From: Micropterus salmoides
Taxonomy: Eukaryota > Chordata > Actinopteri > Centrarchiformes > Centrarchidae
Assembly (NCBI RefSeq): GCF_014851395.1
Contig: NW_024044348.1
Coordinates: 27,128,676-27,192,675, forward strand
Direction: 5' to 3'
DNA length: 64,000 nucleotides
Part shown: positions 37,780 through 54,121 of the stretch, one piece after another
Layout: every line of letters starts with the position of its first letter
Numbering within the stretch: the first letter of the stretch is position 1
Position numbers and translations under genes: made by a program
The notes under the pieces: generated by a model
What the model saw: only the letters and a program-made list of their open reading frames with translations
What the model was told of the DNA's origin: nothing
Databases searched by the model: none

Positions 37780-39330
37780 CAGGTGCTGGTCATATAATTA
37801 GAATATCATCAAAAAGTTGATTTATTTCAGTAATTCCATTCAAAAAGTGAAACTTGGATATTATATTCGTTCATTACACACAGACTGATATATTTCAAGT
37901 GTTTATTTCATTTAATTGTGATGAATGAAACTGACAACTAATGAAAATCCCAAATTCAGTATCTCCGAAAATTAGAATATTACTTAAGACCAATACAAAA
38001 AAAGGATTTTTAGAAGTGTTGGCCAACTGAAAAGTATGAACATGAAAAGTATGAGCATGTACAGCACTCAATACTTAGTTGGGGCTCCTTTTGCCTGAAT
38101 TGGCATGGAGTTGTGGCACTGCTCAGGTGTTATAAGAGCCCAGGTTGCTCTGATAGTGGCCTGCAGCTCTTCTGCATTGTTGGGTCTGGCGTATCACATC
38201 TTCCTCTTCTCCATAGATTTTCTATAGGGTTAAGGTCAGGCGAGTTTGCTGGCCAATTAAGAACAGGGATACAATGGTCCTTAAACCAGGTACTGGTAGC
38301 TTTGGCACTGTGTGCAGGTGCCAAGTCCTGTTGGAAAATGAAATCTGCATCTCCATAAAGTTGGTCAGCAGCAGGAAGCATGAAGTGCTCTAAGACTTCC
38401 TGGTAGACGCCTGCGTTGACCTTGGACCTCAGAAAACACAGTGGACCAACACCAGCAGATGACATGGCACCCTAAACCATCACTGACTGTGGAAACTTTA
38501 CACTGGACTTCAAGCAACGTGGATTCTGTGCCTCTCCTCTCCTCCTCCAGACTCTGGGACCTTGATTTCCAAAGGAAATGAAAAATTTACTTTCATCAGA
38601 GAACATAACTTTGGACCACTCAGCAACAGTCCAGTCCTTTTTGTCTTTAGCCCAGGCGAGACGCTTCTGACGCTGTGTCTTGTTCAAGAGTGGCTTGACA
38701 CAAGGAAAGCGACAGCTGAAACCCATGTCTTGCATACGTCTGTGCGTGGTGGTTCTTGAAGCACTGACTCCAGCTGCAGTCCACTCTTTGTGAATCTCCC
38801 CCATATTTTTGAATGGGTTTTGTCTCACAATCCTCTCCATGGTGCGGTTATCCCTACTGCTTGTACACTTTTTGTCTACCACACCTTTTCCTTCCCTTCG
38901 CCTCTCTATTAATGTGCTTGGACACAGAGCTCTGTGAACAGCCAGCCTCTTTAGCAAATGACCTTTTGTGTCTTGTCCTCCTTGTGCAAGGTGTCAATGG
39001 TCATCTTTTGGACAGCTGTCAAGTCAGTAGTCTTCCCCATGATTGTGTAGCCTACAGAACTAGTGTGAGAGACCATTTAAAGGTTTTGAGTTAATTAGCT
39101 GATTAGAGTGTGGCACGAGGTGTCTTCAATATTGAACCTTTTCACAATATTCTAATTTTTTCCGGAGATACTGATTTTGGGGTTTTCATTAGTTGTCAGT
39201 TATAATCATCAAAATGAAAAGGAATGAACACTTGAATGAATGTATACATTATACAGGTTTCACTTTTTGAATGGAATTACTGAAATAAATCAACTTTTTG
39301 ATAATGTTCTAATTATATGACCAGCACCTG
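37780..39330 (-). mobile_element. Tc1-like transposon, 1551 bp, nested in hAT-like element
   Basis: Both ends begin CAGGTGCTGGTCATATAATTAG and lie between TA dinucleotides (37778-37779 and 39331-39332). Longer inverted repeats extend inward ('AAAAAGTTGATTTATTTCAG' on the left has its match at about 39276-39300). The internal transposase on the minus strand is broken. Confidence 0.93.
38130..39040 (-). pseudogene. broken Tc1-like transposase
   Basis: Starts at the ATG at 39040 (MGKTTDLTAV...). At least three lesions are visible: a frameshift and stop early in the DNA-binding region near 38960-38980; a TAG at 38469-38471 where the family has a tryptophan (SVMV-stop-GAMSSAGVG); and loss of frame just after NPIENLW. 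The catalytic contexts FSDESKF, FIFQQDLAPAH and NPIENLW are still readable, so the DDE residues themselves persist, but no continuous protein can be made. Confidence 0.9.
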
Positions 39331-39427
39331 TATAAATGATAAATTCATTATGTTCTGGCCCACCATCTAATGACTTGAAAAAAATTTGGCCCAATGCCAG
39401 ACTTATTTGCCAACCCCTGCTATATGC

Positions 39428-40119
39428 TAATCTAAGATAATATGGCTTCTGCTATGAAGCACATAGATATGAAGTGGTATCTATTGTTTCTAACGCATAA
39501 AACAAAGTGTATTTCACAAAATGTTGCACTACTGCTTTAAGGGATTGAGCTTTTAAAGCAGCTTTGTTATCGGTCTATTTGCCAGTGTTTTAGCATGAAA
39601 AGAAAAGTGCACTTTTTGTTTTACATGGGGCTTTACAGTGTTGAGCTTTAGGCAACATTTAGCAAGAAATTAACTGCTCTCTGAAGGAACATAGATGGCC
39701 CAAATAAAAAGACATGGAGTGGTTTTTGCAGGTGACATGTTTCTGTAGGATTTTTGAGGGATTATTTCTGCCATTTCTTCCTGTGGGTTTCGAATGACTG
39801 ACAGTAAGTAGAGCATAACTGATCTGGAAACACTCATCTCAGGCACCATGAAATCACAAAAATAGTAAAGCCTTCATGTTTGGTGCAAAGGATTACAGTA
39901 TCTTGTAAAAGTATCTGCAGGTGTTTTTCAAAGAGTAAACATCAAAATGCTAACAGGTCTCAGATCCCATGTGCAGACACCACTAGGAAAATGATATGCA
40001 GCAGACGGGGAGGGAATGGCTCCAGCAGCCAATAGTCAATCCCATAGTTAAAACACATCAAGATTCTTTAATTTTAGGGATACTCTTTACATGTTTTAAA
40101 ATGGCACAATGCTCTTTAG
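39428..40119. other. no gene seen
   Basis: Intergenic sequence between two Tc1-bearing regions; nothing recognisable. Confidence 0.5.
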
Positions 40120-40121
40120 TA

Positions 40122-41655
40122 CACTGCTCAAAAAAATAAAGGGAACACTAAAATAACACATCCTAGATCTGAATGAATGAAATAATCTCATTAAATACTC
40201 CTTTCTTTACATAGTTGAATGTGCTGACAACAAAATCACACAAAAATTATCAATGGAAATCAAATCTATCAACCCATGGAGGTCTGGATTTGGAGTCACA
40301 CTCAAAATCAAAGTGGAAAACCACACTACAGGCCAATCCAACTTTGATGTAATGTCCTTAAAACAAGTCAAATGAGGCTCAGTAGTGTGTGTGGCTTCCA
40401 CGTGCCTGTATGACCTCCCTACAACGCCTGGGCATGCTCCTGATGAGGTGGCGGATGGTCTCCTGAGGGATCTCCTCCCAGACCTGGACTAAAGCATCTG
40501 CCAACTCCTGGACAGTCTGTGGTGCAACGTGGCGTTGGTGGTTGGAGCGAGACATGATGTCCCAGATGTGCTCAATTGGATTCAGGACTGGGGAACGGGC
40601 GGGCCAGTCCATAGCATCAATGCCTTCCTCTTGCAGGAACTGCTGACACACTCCAGCCACATATGGTCTAGCATTGTCTTGCATTAGGAGGAACCCAAGG
40701 CCAACCGCACCAGCATATGGTCTCACAAGGGGTCTGAGGATCTCATCTCGGTACCTAATGGCAGTCAGGCTACCTCTGGCGAGGACATGAAGTGCTGTGC
40801 GGCCCCCCAAAGAAATGCCACCCCACACCATTACTGACCCACCGCTTCATGCTGGAGGATGTTGCAGGCAGCAGAACGTTCTCCACGGCATCTCCATACT
40901 CTGTCACGTCTGTCACATGTGTTCAGTGTGAACCTGCTTTCATCTTTCTCAGCGAATTTGCCAATCTTGCATCCTGCACGGTGTTGGGCTGTAAGGACAA
41001 CCCCCACCTGTGGACGTCGGGCCCTCATACCACCCTCATGGAGTCTGTTTCTGACCGTTTGAGCCAACACATGCACAATTGTGGCCTGCTGGAGGTCATT
41101 TTGCAGGGCTCTGGCAGTGCTCCTCCTGCTCCTCCTTGCACAAAGGCGGAGGTAGCGGTCCTGCTGCTGGGCTGTTACCCTCCCACGTCCTCCTCCACGT
41201 CTCCTGATGTACTGGCCTGTCTCCTGGTAGCGCCTCCATGCTCTGGACACTACGCTGACAGACACAGCAAACCTTCTTGCCACAGCTCACATTGATGTGC
41301 CATCCTGGATGAGCTGCACTACCTGAGCCACTTGTGTGGGTTGTAGACTCCGTCTCATGCTACCACTAGAGTGAAAACACCGCCAGCATTCAAAAGTGAC
41401 CAAAACATCAGCCAGGAAGCAGGAAGCATAGGAACTGAGAAGTGGTCTGTGGTCACCACCTGCAGAACCACTCCTTTATTGGGAGTGTCTAATTACCTAT
41501 AATTTCCACCTGTCTATTCCATTTGCACAACAGCATGTGAAATTGATTGTCAATCAGTGTTGCTTCCTAAGTGGACAGTTTGATTTCACAGGAGTGTGAT
41601 TGACTTGGAGTTACATTGTGTTGTTTAAGTGTTCCCTTTATTTTTTTGAGCAGTG
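40122..41655 (-). mobile_element. Tc1-like transposon, third family, 1534 bp
   Basis: The termini are CACTGCTCAAAAAAATAAAG on the left and its reverse complement on the right, between TA at 40120-40121 and 41656-41657. It carries one transposase pseudogene on the minus strand. Different family from the elements at 26461 and 37780. Confidence 0.93.
40379..41358 (-). pseudogene. broken Tc1-like transposase
   Basis: Starts MRRSLQPTQVAQVVQLIQDG at the ATG at 41358. It is stopped by TGA shortly after, where the family has arginine (CGA), and then reads on from ARRFAVS. There is an in-frame-looking deletion before ESRFTL, which removes the stretch leading to the first catalytic aspartate region, and a frameshift near 40832 (HEAVGQ-stop, then MVWGGIS in another frame). 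The remainder keeps LLMQDNARP and LNPIEHIWD and ends normally with ARGSHTHY-stop. The aspartate usually found in 'SPDLNPIE' is valine here. Confidence 0.9.
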
Positions 41656-43587
41656 TATGAGGCTGGCATAAACTCTCTGGGCTTGAGTGTGTTCACCTGC
41701 AATCTGATATGTGTAAAATTAGCCATTAAATGTCTTATTGCAAGATCATTGGAAGACACAGTTAAAATTTGTTTAGTAGTGGAAAATGTGCTTTATGGTG
41801 TATAGAAAGATGTTTCTAAAATTTTAAGGGGTACTCCACCGAATTTAGACCTCAAAGTTTGTCAGCGCATGAGGTTCTACTAGATATGTGAAAAAAATAT
41901 ACAAAGCCTTTGATGGATCCAGAGGGAGCAGTGTGAAGTATGCCTCAAGTGATGATGGTTGGAAAATACAAAGAAGTGACCTTACCAGACCTCTGTTGCC
42001 CGCTCCTCATCTCTGCTTGAGACTAGTAACTTGAAGCCACGTTAGCTGCTACTAGCCTGCTACACCTTGACTGTCAGTCGAGTTGAATTGTGGGTAATGT
42101 AGGCACCAAGTTTCTAAATAAAAAAGATGACCTCTGGTTCTGATCTGCATCGTTTTTTATCCTTTTTATACACCCCATCCATCGTGACTTCCAAAGTTAT
42201 GAAAAGTCATGTTAAATTGTTGGAATACTTTTTAAGAGGTTATATTATTTTAAAATAATTTATTTATTAATTAATTTTCACGTTCAACACAGCTTATTTT
42301 TCCTCTTAATGGCATTAATTGGTTGCTGATTTGCTGAGCCTGAGCCACTTTGGATGCAACTGAATAACGCATACAGTTCATGACAGAATTGTATGCAAAC
42401 TTTGTGCAAACTGTTCCCCAAAAGTAGATAATATCTTTTCATTTTCATATTGTAGCTCTCAACACAAAATGCAAGAAAGCAGGTGCAATGAATTTGTATG
42501 AATATCAGTTGGCAGGTTAGTTCTAATTACTTACCTGAACCTGAAGATTCAATTGCAAAATGACCTCAGAAATGATCGGATGCTTACAGGAAGATTGTTC
42601 AAAATAACCCAGATGTTTTAACACATTTGCACATACTTTATGCACATTGAAGAAAAGTAGACTTTTGTACAATATCTCACTAAATATATTTACATGACAT
42701 ACAATTCGCCATCAGTGCAATACATAGGAATGTTGCATATTTACCAAATGTTAGACTCTTTCCTTTATGAAGAAAAATAATTCCAGTGACAGAAGCTGAT
42801 ATAACTAATGTGTAAAGTAGCATGTGCAACTTTCATATTGGTTAACAGCTTCACAGGAAATAAAAAAAATAAAATCTTAGTACCACCCTATCAATAATCA
42901 AATATTAAGCATTGAAAAAGTAATAGATCACATGTACATATATATCTTCATACATGTAATGGATTGCTTTTGTACAAATATTTTATGTAACTTTGGCAGT
43001 TTATCAGGAACAAAGTTATCGGAAAAATATGAAACAATAATATCAAACTGTCAGCAATGTCATGTAAGCTTGCCTTCCAAAGCTCATGTTCACAGTGGTC
43101 ATTCAGAAAGGCTGGAAGCTGATGGCCAAAAAGAAGGAACAAAAAGCCAAAGAAAAAGAAAACATTTCCATCCTTTTTGCTAAGACTGTTAGCACTGGAG
43201 GCTGTCGTCATTGTTGTCATGGTTATAAAATTACAAACACCTATGAAGGTTTACATAGCAGTCATCGCCATTTAAAAAAACATGGTCTATTTTCAGGTCG
43301 ACTTAAAATACAAACAGTTTGAAGGCAAGGGGACAGGACCCTGCTCGGTGGTCACTGTGGAATCATGGGAGAGACATGACCGAGAAGAGGACATGCACAA
43401 CAGTGCCGTGTGGAAGAACGTGAAGCCAAAAAACGAGGGTGCAAAATGAAAGACTTTGCAACAATCAAAACGCCACACGGTCAGAAAATGACTTACACCG
43501 GACAAAATAACTGAGCAAATTTCAAACATACAAAGTTCACCATAATTCATATACGTTGGTTTTGTTCTTTTTTCACTGGTTTGGCAC
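41656..43587. other. no gene seen; dispersed repeat at about 41826-42165
   Basis: 41826-42165 begins 'AAGGGGTACTCCACCGAATT' and contains 'GACTGTCAGTCGAGTTG', blocks seen in a common fish dispersed repeat (a related block is at about 5274). The rest is A/T-rich and may include the far downstream part of the unc13 3' UTR. No exon is supported. Confidence 0.5.
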
Positions 43588-43593
43588 TTTATT
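43588..43593 (-). terminator. candidate poly(A) signal of unc13
   Basis: AATAAA on the minus strand (TTTATT on the plus strand), about 370 bases downstream of the unc13 stop codon. It is the nearest canonical signal and would give a short 3' UTR. Not proven; further signals may be used. Confidence 0.5.
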
Positions 43594-43961
43594 GGAACAA
43601 ATCTCTGTTCAAAAAGACTAAATGTTGTACAAAAGGTATTTCATGTCTCGTTAACATAACTCGTAGAATATAGTACTTAATAGTAAGCATACGGTAAGTA
43701 AACACTTGTACATACTGTAGTTTTAAAATGAACATTCCAACAGATGTTTTACGCACATGCACAAAAACAAACAAACAAACACAACTCTCTCTCTCACTGT
43801 CTTGCTGCCTTGCCACATTTGTGCCTTCTCGGCTTCTCTTTGGACAATCTCATTCTCCAGCTATCCAGAAAGAACAACTGTTGCTACTGCTCTCTCCTTT
43901 TTCTCTTTATCTCTCACCTAAGACAACACAACAATTTTTAATACTGCATTTTTGCTCCACA

Positions 43962-48260
<4,299 letters not shown>

Positions 48261-48760
48261 NNNNNNNNNNNNNNNNNNNNNNNNNNNNNNNNNNNNNNNN
48301 NNNNNNNNNNNNNNNNNNNNNNNNNNNNNNNNNNNNNNNNNNNNNNNNNNNNNNNNNNNNNNNNNNNNNNNNNNNNNNNNNNNNNNNNNNNNNNNNNNNN
48401 NNNNNNNNNNNNNNNNNNNNNNNNNNNNNNNNNNNNNNNNNNNNNNNNNNNNNNNNNNNNNNNNNNNNNNNNNNNNNNNNNNNNNNNNNNNNNNNNNNNN
48501 NNNNNNNNNNNNNNNNNNNNNNNNNNNNNNNNNNNNNNNNNNNNNNNNNNNNNNNNNNNNNNNNNNNNNNNNNNNNNNNNNNNNNNNNNNNNNNNNNNNN
48601 NNNNNNNNNNNNNNNNNNNNNNNNNNNNNNNNNNNNNNNNNNNNNNNNNNNNNNNNNNNNNNNNNNNNNNNNNNNNNNNNNNNNNNNNNNNNNNNNNNNN
48701 NNNNNNNNNNNNNNNNNNNNNNNNNNNNNNNNNNNNNNNNNNNNNNNNNNNNNNNNNNNN
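48261..48760. other. assembly gap (500 N)
   Basis: Exactly 500 unknown bases, same as the other gap, so probably a placeholder. It separates a gnpnat1 gene lacking its 3' end from an unc13 gene lacking its 5' part, both on the minus strand. Confidence 0.99.
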
Positions 48761-49637
48761 CTGAAGTCAAATTTTTAGGCTGTATATCAACCAGAGCCAG
48801 TGTCTCATGTTATAATAAAGGTGCCTATGTAGTATACACATGTCATTCCAACAGTATAGTCCTGTGATGAGTTTTAATAGGGGCTTTATGTTGATAAATG
48901 TTAGTGTCTGATTTTGTAAAGGGACTGATGATGAAACTCACCTCATCAGGCAGAGGGCTGAAATGATCACCTGTTTTCAGGCAAAAGGCGGACCGCCAAA
49001 AAAATATGCTATAATGTTTATTGGAACTGTGAGATTTTTTTTACGTGTTAATAATGTTGACAGACATGTTTCTGGATTGTGAAGATATGATCTGTAGCCT
49101 TTAGTGCCAAAAGCTGGTCTGCTCATCTGACAGAGATCACAGCAGCACTCTCAAAACAGCTGACAGATGATGCAGCAGTGCAACAGTTCATATTTAATTG
49201 ACGTCACTTTAAAATGACATCTCATTTCTTTAAATGACTCCTCTCTCCTCGCGTCTCCTCCTCGACTCTTCAAGCTTGCATCTCGGGTGGGAGGGACTAA
49301 GACAAGCAAGGAGGCACACATTTGGGAAATGAGAAAGGCCCATGCTGTTGTTGTGATGTTAGCTACAGTAGCAGGAGAGTTGTGAGTATCGCTGTCTGGA
49401 GCTGGTGTGCTGGTTCTGGGACTGTCCTGTCCTCTCTGCATGTTAGCTTCAAAGCAGCAACTGTAGGCGACAATTTGCTAACCCACAACCTAGCTAATAT
49501 TAGTTAGATTACTTGCTGGGTCGTTGTTTGCTCTACATCATGGTATTTGTCATGGTATTGGATTTCTCCAGAATTGCATACCACACCTTTAAATATTAAT
49601 TACAAGCCAAGACCAAATGTCACACAGATCTACTCAC
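48761..49637. other. gnpnat1 intron sequence, probably repeat-derived
   Basis: Contains no match to the expected last gnpnat1 exon. 48950-49590 looks like a non-coding dispersed repeat ('CTGTCTGGAGCTGGTGTGC', ending in 'ATACCACACCTTTAAATATT'). Confidence 0.5.
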
Positions 49638-50805
49638 AGTTTTCCCAGCTGCTTCCCTCTGCACACGTCACTGACTACCACCTCCTCCACCCGGCCTCTC
49701 TATGAAAAAACACAGAATAGAAAGGGTCTTCATTTCAGTCACATAATATCAATAATTCTCAAGATTGATAAAAATTCAATGTTTAGATTGAATTTGCGAA
49801 TTTCAGTTTTTAAAGGAAATAAAAATGTCAACTCTTTTTTTTTTTTTTTTATGGTGGTAAAGTATGTATGTTAATGATTTCAACCCTTCTATTAGCCACT
49901 CCATTAATAAGTAAATGTAAGAAAAATGTAGAGAAATTGCAGTTGTATTAATTGTTAAATATGCACAAATTGCTTGCCGGGATGTCATTCACCTTAGCAC
50001 AGGAATGGATGAATTTGTGTTCTGTGATCAATGTAGCCGTAGCAACGATCTGTCCCAGATTTGTGTCCTCCACCACAACGACGTAGTAGTCTCCGGTCTT
50101 CTTCATGTGCTCAAACTTTTCTGGAAGCCAACATATGTGTTTTTTAAAAATCTTTGTTGATATTTTGTTACACTGGTTTGTATTTAAAGTTTGATTTGGA
50201 TGATGATTGTTCTTAAATGTGTGACCTGATGTATATGGTCAACTGTTTTGGCAGGAAATTCAAGTTTACTTTGGGGTGTTAATAGTAAATATTCTGAATA
50301 AATTAATCAGAATGTCACTTCTGTCTTATATAAAAGGTAGCATTATGGCTAAGCATGACTTACTCGTGAACTGCTCTGGTGAGACATCGCCCGCCTGAGT
50401 GAGTTGAGATAAAACCTTGAAAAATCCTGGAACACAGAAGCAAAAGAACCTTTGGTGAAAATGTCCAGGTGGGTGGTACTCACACGCCATCTTTTGTTTG
50501 TTATTCTTCATTTCTGTTAAGTATCACATTTTTGTTAAATTACCAAGATCTTCCATACTGGACACCAAGGAACAAAAAACATGCTTTCCACATTCATATT
50601 CTCTTGAGAATACAAGTACTGGAATATGTTGTCCATCCAGTCTCTGACTCACCCTGTTGAAGTCTGCCATACAGAGTGGCCTGAGCACCAGACCTTCCCC
50701 TGGGCTGGACGGGGAGATGGGGGGAGAGAAGGAGACAGCGTTGCTACTCCAGTCTAGCTCCTGAAGCAGGGAAGGCTCAAAAAGTGGAGTCTCGTCCAGC
50801 AGCAT
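49638..50805 (-). CDS. gnpnat1: glucosamine-6-phosphate N-acetyltransferase, exons 2-5 (3' end missing)
   Basis: GNPNAT1 transfers acetyl from acetyl-CoA to glucosamine-6-phosphate in UDP-GlcNAc synthesis. Coding exons on the minus strand: 50653-50805 (start MLLDETPLFEPSLLQELDW, to PLCMADFNR), 50364-50426 (FFKVLSQLTQAGDVSPEQFT), 49993-50120 (KFEHMKKTGDYYVVVVED to FIHSCAK) and 49638-49699 (RGRVEEVVVSDVCRGKQLGK). CRGKQLGK is the acetyl-CoA pyrophosphate-binding loop of the GNAT fold. The ATG at 50805 is at the position of the mammalian start, close behind an acceptor at about 50816. The last 45-50 residues (C-terminal strands, including the usual FYKKFGY region) are not present and should lie in the 48261-48760 gap. 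Oddity: with the canonical donor (50647-50652) and acceptor (50427-50430), the first junction is one base short of keeping frame. The remaining junctions are in frame. Confidence 0.93.
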
Positions 50806-50815
50806 TCCACAATCT

Positions 50816-51686
50816 GAAACTGAATGCCAACGTTGTTTCTAATCTGTCTAATATACATCAGCACAATAAGCTAACATATTGTAAATATGTTTGCTCTAAG
50901 TCACACAGAACTTTGACCTGACAAATTCTATTTCACCTGGCAAAATGTTGTCTTTACTTTACTGCAATGCTTCAGTTGTTGACATGCCAGTTGGCATATC
51001 AATGAGAACACCTAGTTAAATATGAACTACAATGCACATCCTCTTGCAATAAACTAACTTAACTAGGTTTTACCAGGATGTAGTCCAGGACATGTAATAT
51101 GAGCAGGGCCCATTCACACATCAAGGCCAACAGGTAACATTATCACTGTTGTTGGCTTTAAAACTGGAGTTTTTCTTCATTCTGGTTTCCATGACAGCAA
51201 AACACCATTTAACTTTACTGGTGTCATAATTTCCAGATCACCAAGACACGCAAATAACAATATGTCTGTGTTTTAAAGTGCCCAGTGTGGGCATTGTATT
51301 TTGCAGTAGTAGCTTGTGTTACACTTCAATAACTATTTCACACCGTCCACAGTGTCTTGGCTAGCTAACGTAACGTCAGGAACAAATTACCAGTCTGATT
51401 ATTAACGATCAATTATATATCATATCTAGTTAGCTAACGTTACGTAACCAGATATACAGTCTACAAAGACTCTTACTTTTCTCGTGTGACCTGTCAAATA
51501 GCTACCTGAGGTAATTTTCTCTAAAAAAAAAAAATCGTAGCTAGCGTCAGAGCTGTAACGTTAAGTTAGATTCACACTTCAAATAAAACATTGGCGTTAA
51601 CGATACCTCTTTAAGGTTAACTTACACTGCCATGCTATGCAGCTAGCTGGCTAACGTTACATAGCTAGCAGAACTACTTAACTTAC
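50816..51686 (-). other. first intron of gnpnat1
   Basis: Lies between the candidate non-coding first exon (donor GTAAGT read at 51681-51686) and the acceptor TTTCAG near 50816-50821. The part near the promoter (51355-51680) has several AACGTTA/GCTAACG words. Confidence 0.55.
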
Positions 51687-51950
51687 CAGTACAAAAAACA
51701 CACAAGAAATTATGCTCTACTTCAATTCCCAGACGTAGAAGTAACGTACAGTGACAACCGGGAAGTTCCAGTGGGTTTGTATGAGGCTGTGTTACAGATA
51801 CATCATTAAAATGAACAGCGTGGGTGTTGTCGGCTGCTGTTTCCGCCTGCCACGAGCCCTTCTGTATGACGTGGCAGAGATGCTGTAGGTAAGGGGCGCG
51901 GCCTAATGACGTTAATCTATCAGTAAAGCCACACATCCCTACCAGAGCCC
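51687..51950 (-). promoter_or_regulatory. gnpnat1 5' region: candidate non-coding exon 1 and promoter
   Basis: On the minus strand a GC-richer stretch leads into TTTTTTGTACTG followed by the donor GTAAGTTAAG. It has no in-frame start, so it is probably 5' UTR exon 1. The upper limit is a guess because no TATA box or CAGE-type evidence is visible. It includes TGACGTGGC at 51867-51875 (plus strand), the UPRE/ATF6-type core, and another TGACGTTA near 51907. Confidence 0.5.
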
Positions 51951-52269
51951 AGCATATGATCCTTACTTAAACGAATCATTTCATACTCCATCGAGAGCGA
52001 TTTCCTTCTGGCTCAATGCTCAATCCAAAACACACACACACATTTATTGGACTAATAAAGTCAAAGTCCAGTGTTTTGGATACTGTCCACTGCACCTTAG
52101 GCAAGTTTCATCATGTTACACGTTTAACACTTTTTTATATACAGTCTATGGTTTAACAGCGTAATATTTAAGTCTCTCTCTGATCGGAAAAGACCAAAAG
52201 CCAAGCCCAAGCATTAGTAGAAGAAAGATTGAATTACTATATTTTGTTAAAAAGCTGTTTTAAGCTCGG

Positions 52270-52275
52270 TTTATT
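52270..52275 (-). terminator. candidate poly(A) signal of amfr
   Basis: AATAAA on the minus strand about 1.85 kb downstream of the amfr stop. An ATTAAA variant lies much closer (about 53995-54000). Long and short 3' UTR forms are both possible. Confidence 0.35.
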
Positions 52276-54121
52276 AAGTCTTTTGTATTAACATATTTTA
52301 CAAAAACTAGATTTACAGAAATTATCCATAACTGAACCATTCTTGATTTAGGCACAAAAATACAGGAAAGCAGTCCCCCCAAAAAATTTCAGTTTTGATT
52401 AAATAAGTCATGGTTATGAAAGATAAAAGATGAATAGGAAAATAGATCATGGATAGTTGTTAAATACCTGGATGAAAAATACAAAAAATGAAAACAAAAC
52501 TGTCCAATTTCATTTTTACATTTTGACTAATTGAAATCTGAAATCTAAATCCTATATTGTATCTGCGAACAACAACCCGCAAACAGAGTTTGAGCAATAA
52601 AATAAACACACAATGTAGATCACAACACTTCAACGCTTTTAGTAGATGTTTGTGGGATTTTCTTTGGGATAAAATGGAAGGAAACAAAAGCACTTGTCTA
52701 GATTCATGCATATCTCACCCCAAACTGCTCTTGCACTGTAATCACAAGAAAATCCAACACTTATAATACAGACAGTCTCCATCTTGGTGTCCATCAGTAT
52801 GTCTCAACCAGCTACAGATTTAGTGAAATTTTATAATACCGAAAATGTCCAGTCCATGTTGTACATTGCTGTACATTGTTAAAATAAGATCTCTGAGCAG
52901 AGGATGATAATGTTCCTCGCTGGTATAATTTTTGAATTGGCTCTCCTCAAAGTGAATAGACAAAAGGCAGCACAAATAAATCACCCAAAAAATGTCTTCA
53001 TAAAAGATTCTCAGTCATTCAGGTCATAGAAGTATTATTTCAAAGGCAACTGGATTTGCTGTTATGTCTTGAGAAAAGATTTTGCTGCTGCTCAAATTCG
53101 CTGCCCAAGCCTTTTGACTGAGTGGCAAAATGTCTTCAAAAGACAACAGCAAGTCCAGCTGTAACATACTTAAAACAATTTATACATAACCTAAAAATCA
53201 GATGACCAAGGATGACCCATTAGTTTGGCAGTTCATCTTATTCAGAGAGAACTGCTCATTATCAGAAGGTAATTTCAGGATGACACCCAACATACTTGTA
53301 CAAAAAAATAATACATCCCCTTTGTTAAGTATGCGTCTTAAGGGAAAGGTATTAGAAAATGAAAATGTACATGCCCACTGCCCCCCTTGTTAAATAACAA
53401 AATGCAAACAGTTTGCAATGGGTGATATTACACACTAAATACAGAACCCATGCGGGTCAAAAACACTGTTTGCAGCATTATTTTGATAGAAACATTCATA
53501 TTTGACGGAAAGCCTGAACAATACTAAAGTGACATTCTCTTACTCCAAGGTAAGAAATAAAGACTTATTTTTCCTACACTTAATTCACAGTAAAATAATA
53601 ACATATAAGATGAATTTCTTCATCTAGACTGTTGCTTTCTGCCACCAAATCAAATGAGAAAAAATAATGATAAAAAGGAAAACACATAAGGATCCAAACA
53701 GATTTATCTAGTGATGCTACCTACAAACCCTCTCTCATAAAAGACTCTTCTGAATGCAAAACATGCTCATTTGCCAGTCCCAATCATGGCAGATACTGAC
53801 TCCCTACTGAAGCTGGTGGTTGCAATGTGTGGCACATGATTAAAGGGCAATACAACCTTGCATTTCTTGACTTGCACCCATTAATTTATATAATGCTCCA
53901 AATACTCTGGTATCAGTGAGGCAGAGGCCATTCACAATAGTCCCACCTTATTTAGGCAGCCAAAACAGTCCAAAGGCCATGTTTGCAATGTTGTTTTAAT
54001 AATTGTTTTGAATAGGTGATGACCATTGACTGTACACCAAATGTGGGGGGGTTTGAAATAGCTGTCAGTGCCTCGTGGGATGACAACGTGGTAGACTCTT
54101 TTGCTGAAACCAATCTGTGTA
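52276..54121 (-). other. probable amfr 3' UTR
   Basis: A/T-rich sequence after the amfr stop codon without repeats or credible open frames. A long 3' UTR is usual for this gene in vertebrates. The extent is inferred from the signal at 52270-52275. Confidence 0.5.

Larger units (their letters stand above)
37183..39419. mobile_element. non-autonomous hAT-like element interrupted by Tc1
   Basis: The left terminus CAGTGGTCGGCAATAGG and the right terminus, on the minus strand CAGGGGTTGGCAAATAAG, are inverted repeats of hAT type. The flanking octamers GTATATGC (37175-37182) and CTATATGC (39420-39427) match at 7 of 8 positions. The element proper is 37183-37779 plus 39331-39419; the rest is a Tc1 insertion. 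It has no transposase of its own. Its left half is related to 26330-26460 and 28069-28262. Confidence 0.8.

Noticed and set aside
40792..41295. 167-codon plus-strand open frame as a protein
   Set aside because: It is the antisense shadow of the Tc1-like transposase pseudogene at 40379-41358.
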